The position numbers and the translations under genes are program-made. Of a stretch of DNA of 64,000 nt, positions 1 through 11,405 are shown piece by piece (position 1 is the first letter of the stretch; each line of letters starts with the position of its first letter). The DNA is from Hemerocallis citrina (taxonomy: Eukaryota; Streptophyta; Magnoliopsida; Asparagales; Asphodelaceae). Under the pieces are notes generated by a model. That model was not told where the DNA came from and searched no databases. It saw only the letters and a program-made list of their open reading frames with translations. Where the stretch lies: assembly GCA_017893485.1 (NCBI GenBank), contig CM030366.1, positions 186,479,947 to 186,543,946 of the forward strand, in the 5' to 3' direction.

Positions 1-614
1 TCAATGTAATATTAAACACAACTTAACACCAATAAAATTTTTCAACTTTCACTACAATAATCATTTACATAGCACAGCGAAATACAATACACCTTAAATC
101 ACAAATTCTCTTTTCTTTACAACACTTACTTTACAAATTACATAAGTCACTACATCAATTGAACATCAAGCATCCAAATCCGAGCCTTAAGAAATCACCT
201 GTAAGATATGCGGTTAGAGATAACCCTAACCCCCAAAACTAAAAGGGTCAGCCATAAAGGTGTGAGTGACATAACACAAACAAGCAACATAAATAAAGGA
301 ATATGAAACGTGGAATCATAAACAACACGTACTAGAGACTAGAATAAAAGAAATACGAAATAACATGGAAACATGAAACATCAAGTGTAGCTAGACTAAG
401 TGTCAAGTGTAGAAAACAGGAAAACACATGCGTGAAACCAAGTCAAGAAAATACAATTCTATATGCTGACTCTCTAATGCGTACTTGTCGGAGTCTATGC
501 ATCCCACTCTACATAGGTCCAGTGCAAGTCCTTAACGTCTCCACATTATAGGGTTCAATCCCCGCTATGTAACTAATCCTAACAGGATGACTACTACGAG
601 ATAAAGATAAACTG

Positions 615-875
615 TGAGTATTAGCCCATGCCACGATAATTCCGGAGGTCACTCTCTATCCACAGATAATTTTGGAGACTATTTCACTCACACCTGGGAA
701 TCTTCGAGAATACCCCACACCGCAAGCAAAGGCACCTCATCACACGAATACCACATGCGCGTCGCCTCGACCCCGATAATTCCGGAGATCAATCTCACAC
801 CACAGGTAATTCCGGAGATTATTTCACTCACACCTGGATACTTCCGGGGATTATCTCACACCGCAAGCCATACTG
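615..875. repeat. Interspersed GATAATTCCGGAG repeats inside the LTR
   Basis: The motif GATAATTCCGGAG and variants (ACAGATAATTTTGGAG, AGGTAATTCCGGAG, ACTTCCGGGGATTAT) recur at about 60-100-bp spacing. They alternate with TTTCACTCACACCTGG and CTCACACCGCAAGC. This is an internal degenerate tandem array, and the open frame across it (614-916) is not a gene. Confidence 0.6.
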
Positions 876-1249
876 AGGTCCATAACCCATGTTCTCGTTC
901 ATCATATCACCACTAGTGTCTGTCCTTATCATTTAGGTTATTTAATTACTTAACGAATCTCCTAGAGTTGGTGCACCCTATCGGACTTAATAACTCAATA
1001 ACTGATCAACTAAAATGCCTCAACAGGCCCAAACATAAATAACTCAACTGCCGGTATACTAGGGTCACACACACCCTCTAGAGACTCATACTCAAATATC
1101 CAAACCAACTTTCCAACATGAATTGCACAACTTAACATCTTGAAAACATATGTTTAATAGAAGATAAGGTATAAAATAATAAGTTATAGATTAAAGCATT
1201 TGGAGAATAAATCATTTAAAAGAACATTCAAAAATATAAAGGTACATCA

Positions 1250-1612
1250 GTATCAGTCGACTAATAACAAGCGTAAGTCGACTGTCCAGAAACAGAATTC
1301 TATGGTTTTTAGAAAATAATCTAAGTCTTATAAGTCGACTTGTAAAGGTCATAGGTCGACTGTCCAGAGAGAAAATCCAATAATCTTTAAGAAAATATTT
1401 TAAGTATAGAAGTCGACTGAGAAGGGTCATAGGTTGACTGTCCAGAAAGAAAAATTTACAATAACTTTGAAAAATAATTCTAATTGTACTAGTCGACTGT
1501 AAAAGGTATAGGTCGACCGTCCAAAAAGAATTTTCAAGAAAACTAAAGAACATAGCAGCCGGGTCGTAACAGTCGACTAAAAATTCATACCAGTGGACTG
1601 TCGACCTACAGA
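1250..1612. repeat. Array of GTCGAC-centred palindromic boxes
   Basis: About four units of 70-95 bp each carry a pair of boxes, AGTCGACT followed about 20 bp later by GGTCGACTGTCCAGA. Nine exact GTCGAC hexamers (plus one GTTGAC variant) fall within 360 bp. The 140-codon minus-strand open frame over 1212-1634 reads the same repeated peptide several times and is a by-product of the array. Confidence 0.75.
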
Positions 1613-2528
1613 CTGTATACTTTTGGTTGTGCACAATTCAACCGATACGTAGTTTTACTTTATGAAAAAGATTTCTTCAAAAAGCATATTTCTTATATGT
1701 TCAAATATAACTGGTAGGACATATAATAGTACACAAAACTAAATCAAACTACTTGAATATATAAAAATAGAGATTTTGTTGATTTCCTTCAATCAAACAT
1801 GAAATTGTGCATATCATCAAAATAGAGTTTTCTAAAAATCAATTAGTCATTGAAATTTCTTCGTATTCAGATTCAAAACATATAAATATCAAATTCTCAA
1901 AAGAATCCCCAATTTGGGTATATTCCTCAACTCGACTAAATTCTCAAATTTTGATTCTCAAGATATGATCACTTGATTCATAACTTTCCATTCAAATTTC
2001 TCAAAACTGAATTACTACTACAACTCACAACCATAATTAATTGATAACATCACCATGTCTAATTTGTATTCAGCCAAATACTCAAAATCATCAAAGGTCT
2101 CACATTTATTAGATTCATGCATAAAATTCACCATATTCATTCAATCCAACATTAACCCAAAAGAGAACGACTACCCACATACAATCCTATTTACAACCAA
2201 CTAGGGTTTCACAAGATCCAATTTTTCATCCAATTCATAATGTGCATATTCATATTCAAACCCTAAACTTGCTTTCTAGCAATAAGATTCAACGTCCAAG
2301 ATCCATTAAACATTCATAGATCAAACAACCAAATTGTACCAAATCACATACATAACAAATCAACAAAACAATTACATGCAAAATACACAAGGCAAAACAA
2401 ACATGTCACTCACCTCGAATGAAGAAATCCCTTAAGAAAACTTCTCTTTTGCAAAAATCCAAGATCCTCTTCTTAATTCCCCCAAAAAAATAATAAAACT
2501 TTCTGTTGTGCAGCGAATGATGGCTGCG

Positions 2529-2544
2529 TTTCTTTTAAATAGGT
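2529..2544 (-). promoter_or_regulatory. TATA-like box in the Tekay-like LTR
   Basis: The minus strand reads CTATTTAAAAG about 470 bp from the LTR start, followed by a short leader. The position suits the U3/R boundary of the LTR. Confidence 0.45.
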
Positions 2545-3013
2545 CGGAAATAGAGGATTTAGGGTTTTTAGACACATTTGCAAAATAATCCCTTTAAAAT
2601 ATAACTTTACATAAATAGATTCCTATACTTGGAAACTTGATAAAATCAATTAAATTGGGATTTAAAAGCAAAATAAACCCTTTATTTTTAGTCGGCACCG
2701 TTTGAAAAGTCCAGAAAATAGTTTTTTGCACTTTCACCCCTCAAAATGACAATTTTGCAAAAAGATCTATCTTTTTCTTAATATTTGCAAATAGATCCAA
2801 TTAATATCAGAAAAATCTAGAAAAATTATAAATAAATCCCAAATAATAAATGATGATTTTCCATGAAGAGATTTTGGCTTTTGAACATCTCAATAAAATA
2901 TTTGCACGTGTAAAAAGATAAGCTTCCAGAAAATATTTATTAAATCTCCCAAAAAATCATTTTAATTCATTTATAAAACTTTAAAATAATATTTAAAATT
3001 ACGGGGTACTACA

Positions 3014-3031
3014 TCACTCCCTTCTTAGAAG
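3014..3031 (-). other. Polypurine tract of the Tekay-like element
   Basis: The minus strand reads CTAAGAAGGGAGTGA immediately before the LTR terminus. This is the expected primer site for plus-strand DNA synthesis. Confidence 0.65.
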
Positions 3032-3216
3032 AGTTCTGTCTTCAGAACTACTACTAATGGGTCCAAACAACATACCAACAAAGAATGCAATATCTCATAA
3101 ATGGAAACATAGTTCAAACAATTGCATATGAGAACATTATCAAAATAGAAGGAATACAACTCAACTCAAAGGTACAATCATCCAAAGAATTACAATCACA
3201 TAAAAGAAAAATACAT

Positions 3217-4398
3217 TCATACAAAAAGCTCAGGGAAATCCTTCTGCATGTGATCCTCCGGCTCCCAAGTAGCCTCTTCGAACTGCTGATTCCTCCACAG
3301 CACCTTGACCATAGGTATCACTTTGCTTCTAAGAACTTTCTTCCTACGATCGACGATCTCAACAGGCTGTTCTTTGTAGTTCAAGTTTACCTGTAGACCT
3401 TCAGGAATCTCTACCAACTGATGATTCTGATCTGGCACATACTTCCTCAACAATGACACATGGAACACATCATGCACCTGTGCCAACTCTTCTGGAAGCT
3501 CCAACCTATATGCTATCTTGCCAATCCGCTCCACAATCCTGTATGACCCAATATACCTTGGCGCCAACTTGCCTCCCTTACCAAACTTGATCACACCTTT
3601 GGTCGGAGACACCTTGAAGAAAACTGCATCCCCTACCTCAAATTCCAAGTCCCTTCGTCGAGTATCAGCATAACTCTTCTGCCGACTCTGAGTTTCAACC
3701 AACCTCTTGCGAATAAGTTCAATTTGCTCTGACGTCTGCTGCACGATCTCAGGACCAAACATCTGCCTCTCGCCAACCTCGTACCAGCAAACAGGTGTCC
3801 TGCACCTCCACCCGTACAAAACCTCATACGGTGCCATCCCGATGCTCGCGTGGTAACTTTTGTTACAAGCAAACTCAACCAATGCTAAGTATTTCTCCCA
3901 ACTACCAACGAAGTCCATGACACAAGCCCTCAGCATATCTTCCAGCAATCGATTCACCCTCTCAGTCTGACCATCGATCTGTGGATGAAAAGTGGTACTG
4001 AAATCAGTTCTGGTGCCCAAAGCTGCTTGTAGGCTCTTCCAAAACCTTGAAGTGAACCTTGCATCCCTGTCGGAAACAATCGATACAGGAACTCCATGAA
4101 GCCTCACAATCTCACCAATATACAACTCAGCCAATTTCTCCAACGACCAAGTAATCTTCATGGCTAGAAAGTGAACCGACGTAGTCAAACGGTCCACAAT
4201 AACCCAAATCGAGTCACTGCCCTTCGAACTCCTCGACAAACCTATGATGAAATCCATACTATATTCTTCCATTTCCACTCCGGAATGGGCAACGGCTGTA
4301 ACAAACCTCCAGGTCTCTGATTTTCTGCTTTGATCTGCTGACAAGTCAGACACCTTGCCACAAAATCTGCCACATCCCTCTTCATTCCAGACCGCCAA
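3217..4398 (-). pseudogene. Integrase core and chromodomain, Tekay-like pol
   Basis: This 393-codon open stretch holds the DDE integrase that inserts the cDNA into the genome. Catalytic residues are visible as SMDFI (first Asp), VSDRD (second Asp) and DGQTERVN (Glu, about 36 residues later). The GPY/F-like region (KLAPRYIGSYRI) and a C-terminal chromodomain-like segment (VEIVDRRKKVLR through EEATWEPE) follow; in chromoviruses the latter directs integration towards certain chromatin marks. The first residues of the open stretch are out of frame. The true frame enters from the upstream zinc-finger segment through a one-base shift near 4260-4280. Length and domain order are normal for the clade. 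Confidence 0.88.
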
Positions 4399-4875
4399 AA
4401 GTGCCGTTTGATGTCCTTATACATCTTCGTGCCTCCAGGATGTACTGACAATAAGGTACTATGTGCTTCCTGCAAGATACTCTCTCTCAAATCTGCATCA
4501 TTCGGAACACACAACCTCTCACCCATCCAAAGAACTCCATCTTAGACATGAAACTCTGATTGCTTGCCTTCTGAAACCTGTTGCAGCATCTTCTGAATCT
4601 CTTAATCTGATCTTTGACCTTCCACAATACTCTCTCAAGGAAGACTGCGGCCTCAACTGAGCCAAAGACGCCCCTAAACCCTGCAGCACCACCTCGATAC
4701 CTGCCTGATCAATCTCTGCTGCCAACTCACTTCGAGTAGCGATCAAACTTGATAAACTACTCTTCCTGCTAAGTCCATCAGCCACCACATTCGCCTTGCC
4801 CGGATGATATTTGATCTCAGGACGAATGTCTTCCAATACTTCCAACCACCTTCTCTGCCGAAGATTTAGATCATT
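4242..4875 (-). pseudogene. RNase H C-terminus and integrase H2C2 zinc finger, frame-broken
   Basis: The upper part (4519-4845) continues RNase H with the connection motif KYHPGKANVVADGLSR. The lower part (4242-4526) is the integrase N-terminal zinc-binding domain, with a His pair in HSTLLSVHPGG and the cysteine pair CLTCQQ. An in-frame TAG separates this segment from the upstream RT/RNase H block at about 4875. The frame is lost between the two halves near 4590-4640 and again near 4270, where the integrase core continues in another frame. These breaks alone would prevent a functional polyprotein. Confidence 0.82.
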
Positions 4876-6329
4876 CTATTGATAAATGTACTTCAGGCTC
4901 TTGTGGTCAGTGTACATGTTGACCTTCTCACCATAAACATAATGCCTCCACTTCTTCAAGGCAAAAATAATAGCTGCTAACTCCAAATCATGCGTCGGAT
5001 AATTCTTATCATGCGGACGTAATTGCCTCGAACCATAAGCAGTAACCTTGCCTTCTTGCATCAAGATACAACCCAAACCTCTGAGAGACGCATCACTGAA
5101 GATATCATAATCCCTCCCAGCTTGTGGCAAAGCTAAGATAGGTGCAGTAGTCAACCTCTCCATTAACTCAAGGAAACTCGCCTCACACTTATCAGTCCAT
5201 GAAAATGCCACATTCTTCCGGGTCAAACCTATCAAAGAAACTGCAATCTGGGAATAACACTGGATGAATCTCCTGTAGTAACCAGCCAAACCCAAAAAAC
5301 TCCTGACTTCCTTCACAGACGTTGGCCTGGGCCAATCCTTTACTGCTTCAACCTTCTGAGGATCAGTGGCCACTCCCTCCTTAGAAAGGATATGACCAAG
5401 GAAAGCTACCTCAAACTTCCAAAACTCACACTTTGACAACTTGGCATACAAGCTATGCTCCTGCAATTTCTGCAATACTGCTGTCAAGTGCATAGAATGC
5501 TCCTCCTCCGACTTCAAATACACCAAAATATCGTCGATGAAAATCACTACGAAGGAGTCAATAAATGGCCTCAAAACCCGATTCATCATATCCATAAACA
5601 CTGCTGGCGCATTCGTCAACCCGAATGGCATCACCAAAAACTCGTAGAGTCCATGACGAGTCCTGAAAGCTGTCTTACTCGCATCTTCCTCCTTGACTCG
5701 AACCTGATGATACCCTGATCTCAAATCAATCTTCGAAAACACCGTTGCTCCTCGAAGCCTGTCGAACAAATCATCAATCCGTGGAAGTGGATACTTGTTC
5801 TGAATAGTCACCCTATTCAACTCCCGGTAGTCAATGCACATCCTCATTGACCCATCCTTCTTCTTGACTAACAGCATTGTCGCACCCCACGGTGAGGAAC
5901 TCGGCCTAATAAGCCCCTTACTCAACAGCTCCTCAATCTGCTTCTTCACTTCATCGTGCTCTACAGGTGCCATCCTGTACGGAGCCTTAGAAATCGGAGC
6001 ACTTCCTGGCTGAACATTGATGCAAAACTCCACATCTCTCTGCGGCGGTAATCCTGGAAAATCTTCCAAGAACACCTTAGGAAAATCTATGACAATCAGA
6101 ATGCCTTTGACTTCATCTGAAATCGCCATCTTGGATACCATTGCAGACACCTTCGAAATCTTCTTCTTCCCTTGGAAAGTCACTGTGGGACCACCTGGTG
6201 CTTTCACTAACGTCTCTTTCTGCATGCATTCAATTGTGGCATCATATATTGCCATCCAATCAATGCCCACGATCACGTCCACTCCTAAGACTTGCAGCTC
6301 GATCAGATCGATGCCGAATAATCTCCCGC
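4876..6329 (-). pseudogene. Protease tail, reverse transcriptase and RNase H of Tekay-like pol
   Basis: The longest ATG-initiated stretch is 468 codons (6282-4876), but the frame is open further upstream to 6329. Its first residues ([10 protein letters not shown]) are the C-terminal end of a retroviral-type aspartic protease. The reverse transcriptase follows, with the fingers motif PYRMAP, the first catalytic Asp in [12 protein letters not shown], the PFGLTNAPA box and the active site FIDDILVY. The RNase H part shows [25 protein letters not shown] and TDHKSL. The segment ends at a premature TAG. All RT catalytic residues are present; the decay is in the breaks and the missing gag. Confidence 0.88.
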
Positions 6330-7382
6330 TGTAATACCCCGATTTTTCCTAATATATAAAGATTATTTATTTTGTTGCACGTGGTATGCACGTGTAATAT
6401 TTTGGCTATTATTTTCAACATGATGAATAAGCATATTGTTTTCTATAAGGATTTTTCCTAAAGCCCAAATGATAATTTACTTATCTTTCTTTTAAAAATA
6501 TTTATTTCTGGCCCAATTAATTTTAGCCCATGAATTTAAACCCTTTATTATTTTTCTACAACTTGCAACTTGTAGCATCCTTTCTTTTAATCACCGGGTA
6601 TTTGATGTACAAATTTGTAAAGTGGTTTGTGTGTACACGTGCACTCAATGTACACGTGCACAAGGCACAAAGCTTGGCCGGTTGGAGTAAGTAATGGGAT
6701 AGGATCATGGGCGGTTACTTTGGAGGTGTGGGTAGTTTTGCAACTTCCTGATGAATTCTAGCCCTTGATCTTCCAACTCCCTAATGCATCCTAATCCTCC
6801 ATCTCACTCTAATTTGTGTATAAATACCCCCTCCCATTCTCTATTTCTTTTACACTAAAATTATTATTATAAGAGAAGTATTTGTGAGAGTTGTGTGTGT
6901 GCTTTTCTGTGGGAGACCGAGTAGCATTCTGAAGGTGCCGGTGTGGAACAAGGAGCAAGGAGCAAGAAGTGCTGCACTGCATTGAGGAACTTTGCTGGAT
7001 TCGATTATTTCTTCAAATAAGGTGGGTGTTTCTCAGGACTTCTAATGTAGGAATTATACCATGATTATTATAATTGCTACCATGTTACAGAAAGTAAATT
7101 CAATGTATTAGAAATGCCTGAGCATGCTGTTGATAATAAGAACGAATGAGTCGGTACAGTCGACTGTCGCATGAATCAGTCGACTGGTACGAGACAATTA
7201 TTTTTGTGATGTGATGATAAATATGTATGCAAATAGACATAACGGTGTGATTACCAAGTTTGTTTTCTCCCTTTGACACATATGATGGAGGGTAGGTAAA
7301 TGGATGAAAAGAACTAGCGATGGTTAACAAAATTAAGAACTGTCAGAGCAGTCGACTGACACTGTGTTCAGCCGACTGGTAG
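6330..7382 (+). repeat. Chromovirus-type LTR (solo or truncated), interrupting the Tekay-like pol
   Basis: It begins TGTAATACCCCG at the exact point where the minus-strand pol frame stops. A TATA box (TATAAATA, 6819-6826) is followed by a leader and, after 7150, GTCGAC boxes similar to those in the first LTR. No primer-binding site, gag or pol in + orientation follows, and no clean right end was found. It seems to be overlapped on the right by another LTR remnant. It is probably a solo or truncated LTR of a related family. Confidence 0.55.
7150..7376. repeat. GTCGAC boxes in the second LTR
   Basis: CAGTCGACTG occurs twice about 19 bp apart near 7157-7187. A third box and the variant AGCCGACTGG lie near 7351-7377. 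This matches the paired-box layout at 1250-1612. Confidence 0.6.
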
Positions 7383-8053
7383 TGCTAATAGCGGAAATAC
7401 ATCACAAGCAATAGAAACTCTCAAGACTTAGATGAACCAAGAACAAGCCACCACAATAAATGGATTTCACAAGAACACTACCAATATGTAGAGATAACCA
7501 ATACTTCTTATTCCCAAAGAAATACAAAGATTACAAAAAAGATTACAACTCTCGATCTCTCTCTCTCACCTTTGAAACACTCAGCACAATCTCTATTGAA
7601 GTTGGACAATGATAACAGCTCACCTCTTGATTTACAAATTTGATATATTCAGATTAGATTAGATCCAAAAAGATAACTAAACCCTAAAGTTTACGACTAT
7701 ATATATAGCTCTTAAGTATACTCTAAAAGATAAACACAAATATAGCAATTAGGCCTTTAACCGCACCCCAAGTGTCGGTCGACTGCAATATGTAGAACCA
7801 ACCCAGAGAGCTGACCGGTCGACTGCACCCCCTAGTTCGGTCGACCGTCCTCTCCTCTGTTGGAGATGTACTCTCGAAGAACTCTTAACAGCCAGGGTCG
7901 GTCGACTGCACCCCCAGGTCGGTCGACCGCAACCCTCCAGACTGCATTCTTCTGCTTCGCTGCTTGTCTTCTCTTATTTCTTTGTCTCCTCCTCTTCTTC
8001 TCCAACTTTAAGTACCTCGTGCCTACGTGTATTTGAGGCCACAATTCCTAACA
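7383..8053 (-). repeat. Copia-like LTR remnant
   Basis: The minus strand starts TGTTAGGAATTGTGGCC at 8053, a terminus common in plant Copia LTRs. It contains a TATA-like tract (minus GCTATATATATAGTCG, near 7715) and ends ...GCTATTAGCA near 7383, giving TG...CA termini. No internal coding region or convincing 5-bp target duplication is visible. Five GTCGAC boxes lie at 7775-7930, even though this is not the same LTR family as the previous two. Confidence 0.4.
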
Positions 8054-9328
8054 GGGATTAGGGTTGCGGGGTGATGGGGCCGGTGACAGGTGAATCTGGC
8101 ACCGGGGCTGGTTCGAATTTGCGCTCTCATCGACAGCATAGTGGGTTGTTAAAGAGGGTGTAAAGAGGGGTGGAGGTGGCTCTCCTTGGGGTTGGGAGCA
8201 TCGGTCTTGGCTCAGCGATTGGTTTCATCAAAGTTCTAAGTAGGGCTTAGAGAGCCGGTGAGTCAAATTCGGGTATGGCTCGTCGACAAAAGGTCTAGGA
8301 CTTGGCGCGTCAGAGGGTGATGAGCTGGTTGTTGGTGTCGGGCGCGACTAGTCCTGCTGATGATGATGACGATGGTGTTGGCGTTGTGTTGGCAGTGGCG
8401 GAGATGGAGGAGGGAGGTGTGGTAGGGTTGGGGAATGAGGAGTGAGACTTGCAGGCCGGGAGTTGCTAGGCGGAGGTGATCGCCGGCAGTGACGGGATGT
8501 TGGTGCCGCCAGTGGAGGATGTAGGAAGGGGGTGTGTGTTTGAATTTTGAATTTTGAATTTCAATTTAGGTTTTTGAAATTCAAATTCAAATTTTAGTTG
8601 GGTTGTGAAATTCAAATTAGAATTTTGAATTAGGGTTTCGAAAGTTAAATTTGAATTGGAACTGTGGAGGGGGAGATTACTTGAATTTTGAATTTCAATA
8701 TAGATTTTGAAAATCAAATTTTAGTTGAGGAGTGTGAGGTGATTATTCTAGTGTAATTTGAATTTCAAACTAGTTTTGTTTGTAATTTAAATTACATTTG
8801 ATAGAGTTATCGGCGAGTGCAAGCATTCTCATTTTCGGTTGAGAACAATAACTATTGTTGAGAGCTAGATTTGACGCAATCGAAAGATGGCGCCGCAGTG
8901 GGGTTGGTTTGGCAGATACACAACGGCAACGTCATGGGGAGAGGAGTAAGCATGCTAGCTAGAGGTGGTGGTTGTGGTTGTTGCCTGGTAAATGTTTGGG
9001 GGGTGGTGAGGGAGTCTCTGGGGTGGAGATTTAGGTTGATGGATTTTGAATTCCAAATTTGAATTTTTGTTAGAATTCAAAGTACACCTTGGAGGTTTTG
9101 ATGGGAGAACAGGGTGCAGATGCATAGTTTACAAGTTTAGCTAGGGAATGGACTAGTTAAGGATGTAGGTTGTGTCTTGTAATTGTTCCCCACTATTCCG
9201 TTTTGGAACAGATAGATGAAAATTATTTGTACTATTTGATTCGTTAATTTTTTATTAATGAAGCAGTGACAAGGTCACTTTTGTCTATAAAAAAAAAAGT
9301 TTCTGAGCTGGGGGTGGGGTTACAGTTA
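8054..9328. other. No gene seen; low-complexity G-rich and AATTTGAATTT-rich DNA
   Basis: 8054-8520 is G-rich without a supported frame. 8525-8800 is a degenerate inverted series of TTTGAATTTCAAATT. 9180-9299 resembles the 3' end of a poly(A) retroelement (TAATGAAGCA... then ten A's), possibly a truncated L1 or SINE, but no target duplication was found. Confidence 0.4.
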
Positions 9329-9777
9329 GGGAGCGTTTGGTACACGGATTGAAAGATTTTCAGGAATAAGAGGATTTCTAGGAATGTAAGAGTGGAAATA
9401 AAGATTCTCGAGAATGTTACATTATCGCGTTTGGTATAGTAGTATAGTACATTGCATTCCCCGAAATACTTTATCATTGTATTTTTTTATTCTAGTTTTT
9501 GGATTATTTTTTTTTTAGAGGAAAATATATTTTAGGGAAGAATATATATTTTTTATTTTAGTTTTTTTGGTTATTTTATTGTTTGTTATGTAAATCACAT
9601 GGGAATCCTCAAATTCCATGGTTATTGGAGGAAATGGAAATCCTTCCCAACAAATGATTTTGATTCTCCTGGCAATTCATCATTTTCTTCTAAAACTATG
9701 TTTGCCACATATCAAACAAGATAATCTAGGGGAGAATCTGAGATTCCTATGTACATTCTCACGTATCAAATTCCCCC
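9329..9777. mobile_element. Tourist-like MITE (PIF/Harbinger type)
   Basis: The left end GGGAGCGTTTGGTACACG pairs imperfectly with the complement of the right end, GGGGGAATTTGATACGTG. Both sides are flanked by TTA. The element is 449 bp with no coding capacity. TIR type and 3-bp TTA duplication fit Tourist-like elements. Confidence 0.65.
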
Positions 9778-11405
9778 TTACTGAATTACTTACCCATTTA
9801 CTGTTATAGACGATTAGTTGGTTCTATTTTTATTGTACTATACAAATTTGAAATGCATATATAGCATTGATAGCAAAAATTATACTATATCTTAAGCTAA
9901 TAGGCCTACCCCCTCTCTCCTTTCTATATTTTGAAATAGAGAAAGGAGAGCAAAAGTAGGAATTAACACATATCTTAACACGTGCAGCCCACATATTTTG
10001 ATTACCAAAACAAAATATACAAAAAAATAAACACCCACCCTTTTTTACTCCCCCCCCCCCCCCCCCCCCCCCGCCGCCCAACCCTGCTAACTCTAACCCT
10101 CCCTTCCCCAAATCTCACACCCCCCTCGCTCGTCGACCTCCTCAATATTCATGATACCGAGACTAGTAGATTATCCCCCCCCCCCCCCCATTCAAGAATT
10201 TGGAGATTTGATTATTGATACTATAGAGGAAATTTGATGTTCAAAGTTACTGATCTGCTTAGTACTGGGGTTACTGAGACGATAGTGGTTTGCGTTAAGG
10301 TCATAAATTCAAGATGGAACTAGCACAAATTGTCATCGAAATTGCTGATTTTTAGGATGGTCACTTTCCTTTTAGTATACGTCTGGCAACATGATGATAT
10401 GTTACCTTAAATATTTTTAGTTAATATTTGGATATTATTTACCAACAAATCTCACCCTCTTTCTATGTATTTTAAAATTTGTACAAGTAAATGCACACGC
10501 ATTGGTTTGGTTTGTATTCCATTGATTCTTATTGAGTGGTTAGCTTATTGCCTATATGAGCTTGATTGATTTGTATTTACTCTTCATTCCACTGACATGT
10601 GTTAGGTGTACTCAATATTGTTTGCAGTGAGCTAATGCCAACTTTAAAAAAGGCTTCACTGACACAATTCATGTAATTTCATGTATAATTTAATCCAAGC
10701 TCATATTGGTTAGTAATTTTGTTGATATGCTATTATTCTCTTTATTCTACATCATTCTTTTTAATCTTTTTAATATATGATTTTTTTTTTCTATGACTAA
10801 GTAGGTAAAGCCTTTTCTTTCATAGATCTTATCTTTATTTGTGATAGATATATATATGATATTTACATATTTGTTATGGATACACGTGTTCATAACCCTA
10901 TTTTTAAGATTAATTATGATTAACTTCTGTTCTATAATTTGAAAACTTTGTTTTTTGTGTGTGTGTTAAGAAATTATACTATATATGAGGGCACCCCCCC
11001 GCTATGCATGTCCTAATCTGTAGAATAGAATGATGTTGGTTGGTTTAGAAGTGTGAATTAGTTAATTTGAAGATTTGTCATATTTTGATTGTATTGTTAT
11101 TGAAATAGTTAATGTGCATCTCTAAAAATTTGAGTTCCATATAATTTTATGAGTCCATCAATTATTTTAGTCGGGTAACACTAGTACAGATTTTAAGTAA
11201 CATGTAGGTCATTCGGGTCCGTCAAGAATCAAGATATAGGGGATGCTGAATGTTAAATCACTTGTGATCTATTGGATTTTCTGCAATATACAGGTGGAAA
11301 TTAAAAGTGAGTTCCGTAATTGTATGGACTAGATAAAAGAATATTCATTTTTATCTTAATATTTATTTCAAAAGAGTAAGGAAATTCACCCAAAAAGCAC
11401 AACTG
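9778..11405. other. No gene seen; contains poly(C) tracts
   Basis: AT-rich spacer. It holds an uninterrupted run of 23 C (10050-10072) and one of 15 C (10175-10189), with C-rich DNA between. No supported coding region. Confidence 0.5.

Larger units (their letters stand above)
1..3013 (-). repeat. 3' LTR of the Tekay-like element (may continue beyond window start)
   Basis: On the minus strand it starts TGTAGTACCCCG directly after the polypurine tract. A TATA-like box lies about 470 bp inside, so U3 is about 0.47 kb and R-U5 exceeds 2 kb. The U5-side region contains two internal repeat fields (600-870 and 1250-1610). The distal end is not identified, and no matching 5' LTR is in the window. 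The assignment as LTR rests on its position behind pol and on the TGTARTACCCC-type terminus shared with the LTR at 6330. Confidence 0.7.
1..6329 (-). mobile_element. Ty3/gypsy chromovirus (Tekay/Del-like), defective, 5' part missing
   Basis: Minus-strand LTR retrotransposon. Reading the minus strand from high to low coordinates, the end of protease, reverse transcriptase, RNase H, integrase zinc finger, integrase core and a chromodomain-like tail are followed by a polypurine tract and a 3' LTR that begins TGTAGTACCCCG at 3013 and runs towards or past the window start. Gag, most of the protease and the 5' LTR are absent. The reading frame is still open at 6329, where the LTR at 6330 begins, so the upstream part was lost through that insertion or a later deletion. 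Domain order and the C-terminal chromodomain place it in the chromovirus branch. Stops and frameshifts make it inactive. Confidence 0.88.

Noticed and set aside
1212..1634. 140-codon minus-strand open frame
   Set aside because: It only reads through the GTCGAC repeat array of the LTR and repeats the same peptide; no domain is present.
9180..9299. Poly(A)-tailed retroelement 3' end (L1-like)
   Set aside because: No coding remnant or flanking duplication; the A-tract alone is weak evidence.
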